DNA of 64,000 bases from Protaetiibacter sp. SSC-01 (GTDB lineage Bacteria > Actinomycetota > Actinomycetes > Actinomycetales > Microbacteriaceae), in the NCBI RefSeq assembly GCF_014483895.1, contig NZ_CP059987.1:2790001-2854000 (forward strand). The letters run 5' to 3'. Positions 27,685 to 35,929 of the stretch are shown piece by piece (the stretch's first letter is position 1; each line of letters opens with the position of its first letter). Made by a program: the position numbers and the translations under genes. The notes under the pieces were generated by a model. It worked only from the letters and a program-made list of their open reading frames with translations, had not been told where the DNA came from and made no database searches.

Positions 27685-29235
27685 TCAGCTGCTCGTGCAG
27701 CCCCTCCCGTTCACGGTGAACAGCAGGGGCTCTGCCGCACCCGACGACGTCGCGCCGATGAACCCGATCGTCGTGCGCTGGCCCGGCTTGATGACCTTGT
27801 TCCAGTCGAGGCTGCGTGCGTGCTGGCGGCCCTCCTCGACGGCCCACGCCGCGCTCCAGCCGTTCGCGACCGACTGGCCCGCGGGGAGCGTCCACGCGAG
27901 GTCCCATCCGCTGATCGGCTTGGTGCCCGTGTTCTTCAGCCAGATCTGCACGTTGAAGCCGCCGGGCCACGTGCCGTGCACGATGTACTCGACATCGCAC
28001 GTGGGGCGCGCGACGGGCGGCTCGGCGAGGGCGATGAGCTCGGCCGCCTGCTCGACGAACCACTGGCCCGCCTCGGGGTCGACGATCCCGCGTTCGGGGT
28101 CGGTCGGCCCGCCCGTGCCGCGGAAGCAGCGTCCGTCGGACTCGCCCGGCACCTTGATCCACAGGAACGCGTCGGCGAGGGCCGAGCCCGTGTCGGTCGT
28201 CGGCGGGATGCCGAGGCCGCGTCCGGGCGGGTTGCACCACACCTCCGCGTCGCTGTACTTTCCCGCGGGCGCCGTCCACGGTCCCTGCCCGTTGCGACTC
28301 GTGTCGATCACGAAGTGCGCCTGGCTCTCGGGGTCGCGCGCGAGGCCCGTGTCGGCGAACGCCTGATCGTAGGCGGCATCCGTGAGCCCCCACGTCGAGA
28401 AGTCGTCGGGGTTCGCGGGGTAGTACTGGCTGCCGCACCACTCGCGCTGCCACCAGCTGTTCTGGTCGAGGTGGATGCAGTCGGAGATCCAGGTGCCGTA
28501 CTTCAGCAGGCGCTCGGTCTCGATGTAGTTCGAGGCGTTGAGGTAGAAGCCGTCGGCCTCCGCGACGCCGGCCTTGATGAGGCGGTCGGAGATGTCGCCG
28601 ACGCCGAGCCACCCGCTGTGCGTGCCGTCGAGGTACACCGAGGTGCCCGGCAGCGCCGTGAGCACGTCGACCGCGTGGTTCAGCTGCGCGAAGCGCTCGG
28701 ATGCCGCGGTCGCGGGGTCGGCCTCGGCCGGCCGGCACCACTCGAGCTCGCCGTTGATGGTCGTGTACCAGGGGATGATGCCGAGACCGTCGGGCTCGAC
28801 GATCACGACGGCCTCGCGGTCGCCGATCGCATCCGCGACGGCGTCGATCCACGCGACGTACTCGGCCGTGCTCGTCGCGCCGCCTGCCGAGTACTGCGCG
28901 CAGTCGCGGAACGGAAGGTTGTAGACGACCACGACCGGCACCTCGCCCGCCGCGCTCGAGCGGTCGAGCAGCGCGTCGACGGCCGCGTGCACCTCGGCGG
29001 GGGTGCCCTTCGTGAACCACGAGCCCGAGGGGAACGAGGCGAGCAGCTGCGCGTCGGCGCGTGCCTGGCCGCTCAGGCCCGCGGCCGCCTGCGCGGTCGT
29101 GCTGAGGGGGTCGACGTAGAAGGTCGTGTCCGATGCGAGGTCGGCGGATGCCGCGGTCGCGGGGACGAGGGTGAGGACGAGCCCGGCGGCGGCTACGGCC
29201 GCGCCGATCGCTCGCCTCGTCGTTGAGGCGTGCAT
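27685..29235 (-). CDS. Secreted GH6 cellulase with C-terminal CBM2
   Basis: The 516-residue precursor has an export signal (MHASTTRRAIGAA, a hydrophobic core, then ATAASA), a family 6 glycoside hydrolase domain with NLPFRDCAQYSAGG (Asp111) and VVIVEPDG (Asp149), and a C-terminal family 2 carbohydrate-binding module. The module starts near residue 412 with a CDVEY stretch and has Trp residues in GWDLAW and NGWSAAW, plus terminal cysteines. GH6 enzymes release mainly cellobiose from cellulose chains, which fits uptake by CebEFG. A GGAGGAG ribosome site precedes ATG 29235. A perfect CebR operator lies 44 bp upstream. The linker between domains is unusually short. Confidence 0.94.
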   Translation of the reverse strand: MHASTTRRAIGAAVAAAGLVLTLVPATAASADLASDTTFYVDPLSTTAQAAAGLSGQARADAQLLASFPSGSWFTKGTPAEVHAAVDALLDRSSAAGEVPVVVVYNLPFRDCAQYSAGGATSTAEYVAWIDAVADAIGDREAVVIVEPDGLGIIPWYTTINGELEWCRPAEADPATAASERFAQLNHAVDVLTALPGTSVYLDGTHSGWLGVGDISDRLIKAGVAEADGFYLNASNYIETERLLKYGTWISDCIHLDQNSWWQREWCGSQYYPANPDDFSTWGLTDAAYDQAFADTGLARDPESQAHFVIDTSRNGQGPWTAPAGKYSDAEVWCNPPGRGLGIPPTTDTGSALADAFLWIKVPGESDGRCFRGTGGPTDPERGIVDPEAGQWFVEQAAELIALAEPPVARPTCDVEYIVHGTWPGGFNVQIWLKNTGTKPISGWDLAWTLPAGQSVANGWSAAWAVEEGRQHARSLDWNKVIKPGQRTTIGFIGATSSGAAEPLLFTVNGRGCTSS

Positions 29236-29278
29236 GTTTCTCCTCCGAAGGGGGGTGAGGGATGGCGGAGGCGCATCG

Positions 29279-29292
29279 TGGGAGCGCTCCCA
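29279..29292. promoter_or_regulatory. Perfect CebR operator before the GH6 cellulase gene
   Basis: TGGGAGCGCTCCCA is identical to the known CebR consensus and lies 44 bp upstream of the cellulase ATG. It puts the secreted enzyme and the cebEFG-bglC operon 13 kb away under the same control. Confidence 0.88.
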
Positions 29293-29374
29293 CAATGCGC
29301 TCGTGCCGTCATCCTTCTCCCGCGCGGGCGCGAGGTCAAGAGCCCGTGCGACGAGCGGTCAGCCGGACGAGCGG

Positions 29375-30235
29375 TCAGCGCGCGACGTGCCCGTCGAGCC
29401 AGGCCACGACATCCGCGCGCACCTCGGCCTGGTTCGTCTCGTTGAGCATCTCGTGACGGCCGCCGGGGTAGATCGTGACCGTCACATCCGAGAGACCGCC
29501 GCGCTTCTCGTACGCCGCCGCGAGCTTCGCGACGCTCTTCGGGCCGCCGAGCGAGTCCTCCTCGCCGATCATGATGAGCATCGGGATGTCGCGGTTGAGC
29601 CGCGTGGGCGTGCCGAGCAGGCGCAGCGTGTCGGGCAGGCCGAAGAGCTTGAGCACGGTCGCGTCGAAGGTGAGCGGGTCGGCTGCGAACGCCTTCGCGA
29701 CCTCCGGGTCGCGCGAGAGCCACTCCGCGCCCGTCGTGCCGAGGTGCTTGTGCCGCGCGTTGAGGTCGCCGCCGTTCATGTCGGTGAGGGTGCGGTAGGC
29801 GGTGGCCGAGAGCACGACCGCGTCGTAGCGCGCGGCATCCGCATCCACGAGCTTCTGCGCGAAGAGTGAGCCGAGGCTGTGGCCGAACAGCACGACGGGC
29901 ACGCGCGGGTGCTCGCCGTGGATGATGCCCGTGAGCTGCTCGATCGCCGCGAGCGCCGCACGCACCCCGCCCGGGCCGAGGCGGCCGAGCTTCGCGCGGT
30001 CGTCGCCCCACTGGCCGAGACCCGTCTGGCCATGGCCGCGGTGGTCCTGCGCGTAGACGGTGTAGCCGGCGGCCGCGAGCGCCTGCGCGAATCGCTCGTA
30101 GCGCGTCGCGTACTCCCCCACGCCGTGCAGCAGCTGCACGACGGCGCGGGGCGTCTGCGCCTCCCACACGTAGTAGTGGATCGTCACGCCATCGGCGTCG
30201 ACGAAAGTCCGCGCGTCACGGGTCACGTCGCTCAT
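29375..30235 (-). CDS. Alpha/beta hydrolase, monoacylglycerol-lipase type
   Basis: The 286-residue protein has VQLLHGVGEYATRYERFAQAL (oxyanion region), DHRGHGQTG, the nucleophile elbow FGHSLGS and the late YPGGRHEMLNE histidine segment. These mark the lysophospholipase/monoacylglycerol lipase group. There is no signal peptide. It is monocistronic and divergent from the MFS exporter at 30308. The exact substrate is unknown. Confidence 0.85.
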   Translation of the reverse strand: MSDVTRDARTFVDADGVTIHYYVWEAQTPRAVVQLLHGVGEYATRYERFAQALAAAGYTVYAQDHRGHGQTGLGQWGDDRAKLGRLGPGGVRAALAAIEQLTGIIHGEHPRVPVVLFGHSLGSLFAQKLVDADAARYDAVVLSATAYRTLTDMNGGDLNARHKHLGTTGAEWLSRDPEVAKAFAADPLTFDATVLKLFGLPDTLRLLGTPTRLNRDIPMLIMIGEEDSLGGPKSVAKLAAAYEKRGGLSDVTVTIYPGGRHEMLNETNQAEVRADVVAWLDGHVAR

Positions 30236-30307
30236 TCGGGCCTCCTCGCCGCATCCGAGCGTAGGGCGTCCAGGACGCATCCGGGTGACAGGAGGATGAT
30301 GGATGCG

Positions 30308-31627
30308 ATGAGCCAGATGTTCCGATCCTTCGCGACCCGGAACTACCGCATCTGGTTCGCGGGCGCGCTCGTCTCGAACGTCGGCACGTGGATGCAGCGC
30401 ATCGCCCAGGACTGGCTCGTGCTCGCCGAGCTCACCGACGACGACGCGATCGCGGTCGGCGTCGTCATGGCGCTGCAGTTCGGCCCGCAGCTCGTGCTGC
30501 TGCCCGTGACCGGATGGGTCGCCGACCGCTTCGACCGCCGGCATGTGCTCGCCGCGACGCAGGCGGCGATGCTGCTGCTCGGCGTCGGGCTCGGCCTGCT
30601 GACGCTCTTCGAGGTCGTCGAGCTGTGGATGGTGTTCGCCTTCGCGCTCGGACTCGGCGTCGCTGCGGCGTTCGACGCGCCCACGCGGCAGGCCTTCGTC
30701 GGCGAGCTCGTCGACGACCGCACGCTCGCCAACGCCGTCGCGCTCAACGCGGCATCCTTCAACGCGGCCCGCCTCATCGGGCCGGCCGTCGCGGGCATGC
30801 TCGTCGCGGCCGTCGGGTCGGGGTGGGTGTTCCTCATCAACGCGGCGAGCTTCCTCGCGGTGCTCGGGTCACTGTGGGCTCTGCGCCCCCGCGAGTTCAC
30901 AGCGTTCACGCGTCGGGCCCGCGGCAAAGGCCAGATGCGCGCGGGCTTCCGCTACGTGCGGCGGCGGCCCGACATCCAGCTCGTCTTCGCGATGGTGTTC
31001 CTCACCGGCACCCTCGGCTACAACTTCCCGATCTACACCTCGACGATGGCGAAGGTCGAGTTCGGCGAGGGACCCGAGGAGTTCGGATGGCTCTCCTCGG
31101 CTCTCGCGATCGGCTCCGTCGCGGGGGCGCTCATCGCCGCGCGCCGCGAGCGCCCGCGCCTGCGCACCGTCACGCTCGCGAGCCTCGGCTTCGGCCTCTC
31201 GCTCGGCGCGGCCGCCGTCGCGCCCGGACCCGTGAGCTTCGCCGTGCTGCTCGTCATCGTGGGCTTCACGGGGCTCTCGATGATGAACACCGCCAACGCC
31301 TACGTGCAGACGACGACCGCGCCGTCGATGCGCGGTCGCGTCATGGCGCTCTACCTCGCGATCTTCATGGGCGGCACCCCGCTCGGGGCTCCCCTCATCG
31401 GCGCCATCGCGGATGCCGCGGGGCCGCGGTGGGCGATCGTCGCGGGGGCCGCATCCGGGCTCGTCGCCGCGGCCATCGCGGCGGTGTTCTACGTGCGCAC
31501 GCGCGAGGTGCGGGTGCGGTGGACGCGCGACGGCCGCTGGCCGCTGCGCCTCTCGTCGGCGACGCCCGCCGACCGCGACACCGCGACGCAGGAGATCGCG
31601 ATCGTCGAGGTCGAGACGCAGCGCTGA
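30308..31627 (+). CDS. MFS transporter, EntS-like family
   Basis: A protein of about 439 residues with twelve membrane segments. The MFRSFATRNYRIWFAGALVS opening, DRFDRRHVLAATQ loop A motif and DAPTRQAFVGELV stretch are typical of the MFS_3/EntS group of exporters. Three ATGs (30296, 30299, 30308) follow a GGAGG at 30291. Spacing is too short for the first two and long for the third, so the start is uncertain by four codons. The C-terminal cytoplasmic tail is charged. The substrate is unknown. Confidence 0.86.
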   Translation: MSQMFRSFATRNYRIWFAGALVSNVGTWMQRIAQDWLVLAELTDDDAIAVGVVMALQFGPQLVLLPVTGWVADRFDRRHVLAATQAAMLLLGVGLGLLTLFEVVELWMVFAFALGLGVAAAFDAPTRQAFVGELVDDRTLANAVALNAASFNAARLIGPAVAGMLVAAVGSGWVFLINAASFLAVLGSLWALRPREFTAFTRRARGKGQMRAGFRYVRRRPDIQLVFAMVFLTGTLGYNFPIYTSTMAKVEFGEGPEEFGWLSSALAIGSVAGALIAARRERPRLRTVTLASLGFGLSLGAAAVAPGPVSFAVLLVIVGFTGLSMMNTANAYVQTTTAPSMRGRVMALYLAIFMGGTPLGAPLIGAIADAAGPRWAIVAGAASGLVAAAIAAVFYVRTREVRVRWTRDGRWPLRLSSATPADRDTATQEIAIVEVETQR

Positions 31628-31686
31628 GGTTCGTGGCGCGCCGCTCGTGGCGCGCCATCCGCGCTGACGTCTCGTGGCGCGGCTGG

Positions 31687-31766
31687 AGAAATGCAGGAGA
31701 TCGGCAGGAACCCGCCCGAGGTCTCGGGTCGGGCGCCCATCCGCCACCGGCTTCGCCTGCATCTCT
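31687..31766. repeat. Imperfect long inverted repeat in the gap 31628-31830
   Basis: Arms AGAAATGCAGG (31687-31697) and CCTGCATCTCT (31756-31766) pair with one mismatch, enclosing further GC-rich complementarity. The 14 bp before the left arm (TGGCGCGGCTGGAG) are identical to the outer arm of the hairpin at 62692. The rest of the gap is GC-rich filler with a duplicated GTGGCGCGCC segment. Confidence 0.45.
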
Positions 31767-31830
31767 GAGGCTCGATCGAGATGCCGCGCAACCCCCTGCG
31801 GCGCGGCGAGGCCCGACGTAGCGTGGACGC

Positions 31831-32415
31831 ATGGCCGAGACGAGCGACGGCGACGCGATCCGCGCCGCGCTGCGCTACCGGCTCGACAGGTTCCGCCGGG
31901 AGGAGCTCGGCGAGGAGGTCGAGGACGAGCCGGAGCAGCAGCGGCAGGTGACGGATGCCGACCGCGCCCTGGCAGCGGAGATCGCCGTGCAGCAGGCCAT
32001 GCGCCGCGGCGACTTCGAGAACCTGCCCGGCGCGGGCAAGCCGCTGCCCGGCATCGGCGGCGACCGCCCGCACGACCCGGACTGGTGGATGCGGCGCAAG
32101 ATCGAGCGCGAGCAGTTGCGGGGCCTCGGGCCCGCGGCTTTGACCCTGCGCACGGAGGACGCCGAGCTCGACGCCCGCCTCGACGAGCTCACGCGCGCCG
32201 ACGACGTGCGCGCCGCCCTCGAGGACTTCAACGGCCGCGTGCTCGAGGCCCGCCGTCAACTGCTCGGCGGCCCACCCGTCATCACGCAGCCGCGCGACGT
32301 CGATGCCGAGCTCGCGGCGTGGGCGGAGCGCCGCGCGGCCCGTCTGGCGCCGCCCACCCCCGAGCCGGAACCCGCGTCCCCACGCCGACGGCGGCGCATC
32401 CGCCGGCGTCGCTAG
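31831..32415 (+). CDS. DUF1992 (DnaJ-homologue subfamily C-like) protein
   Basis: The 194-residue protein contains the DUF1992 core: QQAMRRGDFENLPGAGKPLP, then WWMRRKIEREQL (about residues 48-95). An acidic N-terminus and an Arg-rich basic tail flank it. The family is widespread, and its role is unproven. It stands alone between an intergenic inverted repeat and the first cluster of family A repeats. Confidence 0.82.
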   Translation: MAETSDGDAIRAALRYRLDRFRREELGEEVEDEPEQQRQVTDADRALAAEIAVQQAMRRGDFENLPGAGKPLPGIGGDRPHDPDWWMRRKIEREQLRGLGPAALTLRTEDAELDARLDELTRADDVRAALEDFNGRVLEARRQLLGGPPVITQPRDVDAELAAWAERRAARLAPPTPEPEPASPRRRRRIRRRR

Positions 32416-32770
32416 CGCGCACGCCTTACCGCTGGTCGAGTGCGCGCGGCCGCGCGAAGCGCGACCATTCGCGCCGCTATACCGCTGATCGAGTGCGCGC
32501 GGCCGCGCGAAGCGCGACCACGCGCGTATCGAGACCCGACGAACGCATCACCCGCGGCAGCCACCAGCGGGCAGCACAGCCCCCGCGAGTCACCCGCCCG
32601 TCCGTTTCGATACGCCGTGCGTCGCGCCCTCCGGGCACGGCGCGCGGCACTCAACCAGCGGTAACGGGCGCGCTGCGGCCGCCAGGCGACCGAGAGGCAC
32701 AGTCGCGGCCCCGCGAAGCGGGGGCGCGGCCGCTGGGCAGAGACCGCTACGGCCACGAGCCCAGCGCCCC
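32416..32770. repeat. Gap with three family A repeats
   Basis: No gene is visible here. A partial copy starts at 32429 (CCGCTGGTCGAGTGC), a full copy runs 32482-32537 (from CCGCTGATCGAGTGC to GTATCGAGACCC), and a reverse copy runs 32603-32661 (from GTTTCGATACG to CACTCAACCAGCGG). Each copy has a fixed end CCGCTGGTYGAGT, a variable self-complementary middle and a fixed end GTATCGARACC. The remaining bases, 32662-32770, are GC-rich with no feature seen. Confidence 0.8.
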
Positions 32771-34126
32771 CTACGGCCGCGGGTTCCGCGCGTCGTAGTG
32801 GCGGAAGGTGCTCTGCATCCGCAGCAGCAGCGCGATGATGACGACGATCGCGAGGCCGCCCGCGACGGGCGGCACCCACAGGGCGATGACGGCGAGGGTG
32901 CCCGCGATCATGTCGCCGACGCGGGGCCCGCCGGTGACGACGACGATGAAGATGCCCTGCAGCCGCCCGCGCATCTCATCCGGAGCCGCGGTCAGCAGCA
33001 TCGTCGAGCGGAAGATGGCGCTCACCTCGTCGGATGCGCCCGTGCCGGCGAGCGCGACCGCCGCGAGCAGGAGCAGCGGCAGGTTCACCTGGTCCCACTC
33101 CTCGCCGACCGGACCGAACCATCCGGTCGCCGCCACCGCGATGACGACGCCGAAGAGCGCCGTGAACGCCCCGAACACCATGATCGCCCGGCCGATCGCG
33201 ACACCGTAGCGGTGCACGTGCGCGACGGGCCCGCTGAAGAGCCCCGTGAGGAAGGTGCCGACCGCGGTCGCCGCCGTCAGCACGCCGACGGTCACCGAAC
33301 CTCCGCCGAGCACGGATGCGCCGATCGCCGGCAGCAGCACGTACGGGCGGCCGAGGCTCATGGCGACGATGTCGACGAGGAAGCTCATGCGGATGTTGGG
33401 CGCCGTGCGCAGGAACCGCACGCCGTCCTTGAGCGACTCCCAGCCGGGCCGCACGGTCTCGCCGAGCGGCGGGAGCTTCGGCAGCCCGAGCACCCCGAGG
33501 AAGCCGGCCGTGAAGAGCACGGCGTCGACCGCGAAGGTCAGCGGGAAGCCGACCGTCGCGACGAGCACGCCGGCGAGCGCGGGGCCGATCGTGAGCTGCA
33601 GGCCGAAGGTGATGCCGTTGAGCGCGTTCGCGCGCGCCACCATGTGCTCCGGCACGATGCGCGGGGTCACCGAGCTGCGCGTCGCGTTCGAGATGGTGGA
33701 GGCGGCAGCGTTGAGCGTCGTGAGCACGTAGAGCGGCCACACGGGAGGCCGCCCGCCGGCCAGCTCGTCGACGGCCGCGAGCACGACGATGCCGATGATG
33801 GCGAGCCACGCGACGACGCTCGACACGATCAGCACGAGCCGCCTGTCGAACGCGTCGGCGAGCATCCCTCCCCAGACGCCGGCGATGATCATCGGCACGA
33901 GCGAGATGCCGCCGACGAGGGCGACGGCGAAGGTGTCGCCCGTGATGTCGTAGATGAAGAGGCCCACCGCGACCGACGTCACCCAGAAGCCGATGCCCGA
34001 CACCGAGGTGCCGATGAACAGGCGCGCGAACGCCGGATGCTCGCGCAGCGGGCTCAGGTCGACGAAGCGTCGGCGACGCGGCAGCTCGATCGCCTCGGTC
34101 GGGTCCTGGGCGTCGGGCGAGGTCAT
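32771..34126 (-). CDS. MFS transporter
   Basis: The 451-residue membrane protein has about twelve hydrophobic segments. It shows ARLFIGTSVSGIGFWVTSVA in the first helix, the GMLADAFDRRLVLI loop motif between helices 2 and 3, and RSSVTPRIVPEHMVARANAL, a segment shared with EntS-like exporters. It is related at family level to the protein at 30308 but is not a close copy. Its substrate is unknown. It is the only gene of its transcription unit, ending just after a repeat-filled gap. Confidence 0.86.
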   Translation of the reverse strand: MTSPDAQDPTEAIELPRRRRFVDLSPLREHPAFARLFIGTSVSGIGFWVTSVAVGLFIYDITGDTFAVALVGGISLVPMIIAGVWGGMLADAFDRRLVLIVSSVVAWLAIIGIVVLAAVDELAGGRPPVWPLYVLTTLNAAASTISNATRSSVTPRIVPEHMVARANALNGITFGLQLTIGPALAGVLVATVGFPLTFAVDAVLFTAGFLGVLGLPKLPPLGETVRPGWESLKDGVRFLRTAPNIRMSFLVDIVAMSLGRPYVLLPAIGASVLGGGSVTVGVLTAATAVGTFLTGLFSGPVAHVHRYGVAIGRAIMVFGAFTALFGVVIAVAATGWFGPVGEEWDQVNLPLLLLAAVALAGTGASDEVSAIFRSTMLLTAAPDEMRGRLQGIFIVVVTGGPRVGDMIAGTLAVIALWVPPVAGGLAIVVIIALLLRMQSTFRHYDARNPRP

Positions 34127-34157
34127 AGCCGACCCAGCCTACGCGGCACGCGGAGGG

Positions 34158-35003
34158 TCAGGCCTCGCGCGTGATCTCGACCGTCACGAAGAGCCGGGAG
34201 CTCGACGGGCCCGCGTAGACGCCGCGCAGGGGCGCCACATCCGTGTAGTCGCGCCCGCGTCCGACGATGACGTGCCGGTCGCCGATGTCGATGAGGTTCG
34301 TCGGGTCGAAGCCGTGCCACTGCCCGCAGTACCACTCGACCCACGCGTGCGACTCCCCCGCGACGGTCACGCCGATCTCGGCGTCGGGACGCGGGTGCAG
34401 GTACCCCGACACGTAGCGCGCCGCGATGCCGACCGAGCGCAGCGCGCCGATCGCGAGGTGCGTGATGTCCTGGCAGACGCCCTTGCGGTGCTCCCACGCC
34501 TCCGCGGCGGTCGTGTGCACGCCCGTGACGCCCGGCATGTACTCGATGCGCTCGCCCACCGCGACGCACACGGCGCGGGCGGCCTCGCACGGGTCGTCGT
34601 GCTCGGCGACGATCGCGCGCGCGAGCTCGACGACCTCCTCCGGCGGTCGGGTGCGGGGGGTCTGGGTGAGCTGCTCGACGTAGGCGGTCGCGCGCGCCGT
34701 CTCGACGGCTAGCTCGTCCCAGCCGAGTCCGCGCTCGACCGCGTCGCGCGGGCGCACCTCCACGAGGCTCGTCGCGGTGAGCGACAGCTCCTCGTGAGGC
34801 GTGAGGATCTCGAAGCTCGAGACGCGCGTTCCCCAGTAGTCGACGTAGGAGTGCGTGCTCGAGATGGGCGAGATCTCGAGGTTGGAGTAGAGCACGAGCT
34901 GGCCGTCGCCCGTGACGGGCAGCATCCGCGCCTCGTTGTACGACGCGGTCGCGGCACCCTGGTAGTGGAAGCCGGTGCTATGCCGGATGCGGAGCCGGTT
35001 CAC
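34158..35003 (-). CDS. Transglutaminase-like cysteine peptidase
   Basis: The 281-residue protein carries the transglutaminase core: the nucleophile in HRKGVCQDITHLAIGALRS, His in ESHAWVEWY, and Asp in GFDPTNL, in the family order Cys-His-Asp. An N-terminal beta-rich domain (HSTGFHYQGAATASYNEARM) is usual in this group. The GTG start overlaps the alpha-E gene stop by 4 bp. It forms the classic trio with an alpha-E protein and a circularly permuted ATP-grasp enzyme, a conserved but biochemically poorly known set thought to make and cut small peptide-like bonds. Confidence 0.9.
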   Translation of the reverse strand: MNRLRIRHSTGFHYQGAATASYNEARMLPVTGDGQLVLYSNLEISPISSTHSYVDYWGTRVSSFEILTPHEELSLTATSLVEVRPRDAVERGLGWDELAVETARATAYVEQLTQTPRTRPPEEVVELARAIVAEHDDPCEAARAVCVAVGERIEYMPGVTGVHTTAAEAWEHRKGVCQDITHLAIGALRSVGIAARYVSGYLHPRPDAEIGVTVAGESHAWVEWYCGQWHGFDPTNLIDIGDRHVIVGRGRDYTDVAPLRGVYAGPSSSRLFVTVEITREA

Positions 35004-35929
35004 GTGGACTCCCCCGCCCAGCTGGGCGCCGCGTTCGTCGGGAAGTAGCGCTGGCGGATGGCCTCGGATGCGGCGCTCGTCGCGAGCTGCACCTCGTCCA
35101 TGTGGCGCGGCAGGTCGTCGAGGATGTCGGAGATGGGCCGGTACTCGAGCTCGGAGCGGATCTGCCCGAGCAGCCGCAGCGCCTGGTCGGAGACGCCGAC
35201 GCGGTCGGAGCGCGGCTCGATCTCGCGCAGGCACTGCTCGGCGCGCGTCACGGAGAACAGGATGCTGCGCGGGAACAGCCGGTCGAGCAGCAGGAACTCG
35301 GCGGCGTTCCGCGCGCTCGGCACGCCGCGGTAGGTGCGCAGGTAGGCCTCGTACGCGCCGACGGAGCGCAGGATGGTCGTCCAGCTCGGACCGGATGCCT
35401 CGGTGAGCGAGCGGGTCGCGAGCAGTCGCGCGGTCATGTCGGCGCGCTCGATCGACCGGCCGAGGGTGAAGAAGCGGTACGCCTCGTCGCGGCTCGTCGC
35501 CGACTCGATGATGCCGACGGCGAGGGCCGCGCGCTCGCGCACCCAGCCGAAGAACTCGTGCACCTTGTCGCTCGCGACCTTGCGCGGCATCCGGGCCCGG
35601 GTCGTGTTGAGCACCTCCCACAGCTCGGTCGAGACCACTTCGCGGGCGCGGCGCGCGTTCTCGCGGGCGGCGGCGAGCGAGTAGGCGATCGACGCGGGCT
35701 GGTTGCGGTCGACGGCGAGGATCGACAGCACGTCGGCGCGCGCGACGTCGGCGTGCTCCTCGACCTCGACGCCCATGACGCTCAGCAGGGAGCGGCAGGC
35801 CAGGTTCTCCTCGATCCACGGATCCTCGAGCAGCAGCTGCAGGTGCACGTCGAGGATGCGCGCGGTGCCGTCGCTGCGCTCGATGTAGCGGCCGATCCAG
35901 AAGAGGCTCTCGGCGATGCGGCTCAGCAT
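35000..35929 (-). CDS. Alpha-E domain protein
   Basis: The 309-residue, mostly helical protein matches the alpha-E family (formerly DUF403), with the MLSRIAESLFWIGRYIERSD opening and further conserved FFTLGRSIERADMTARLL and ELWEVLNTTRARM segments. It always travels with CP-ATP-grasp and transglutaminase genes. The ATG lies inside the last codons of the ATP-grasp gene (7-bp overlap), and its ribosome site GGGGAGG is encoded within the repeat-derived tail of that gene. Confidence 0.9.
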   Translation of the reverse strand: MLSRIAESLFWIGRYIERSDGTARILDVHLQLLLEDPWIEENLACRSLLSVMGVEVEEHADVARADVLSILAVDRNQPASIAYSLAAARENARRAREVVSTELWEVLNTTRARMPRKVASDKVHEFFGWVRERAALAVGIIESATSRDEAYRFFTLGRSIERADMTARLLATRSLTEASGPSWTTILRSVGAYEAYLRTYRGVPSARNAAEFLLLDRLFPRSILFSVTRAEQCLREIEPRSDRVGVSDQALRLLGQIRSELEYRPISDILDDLPRHMDEVQLATSAASEAIRQRYFPTNAAPSWAGEST

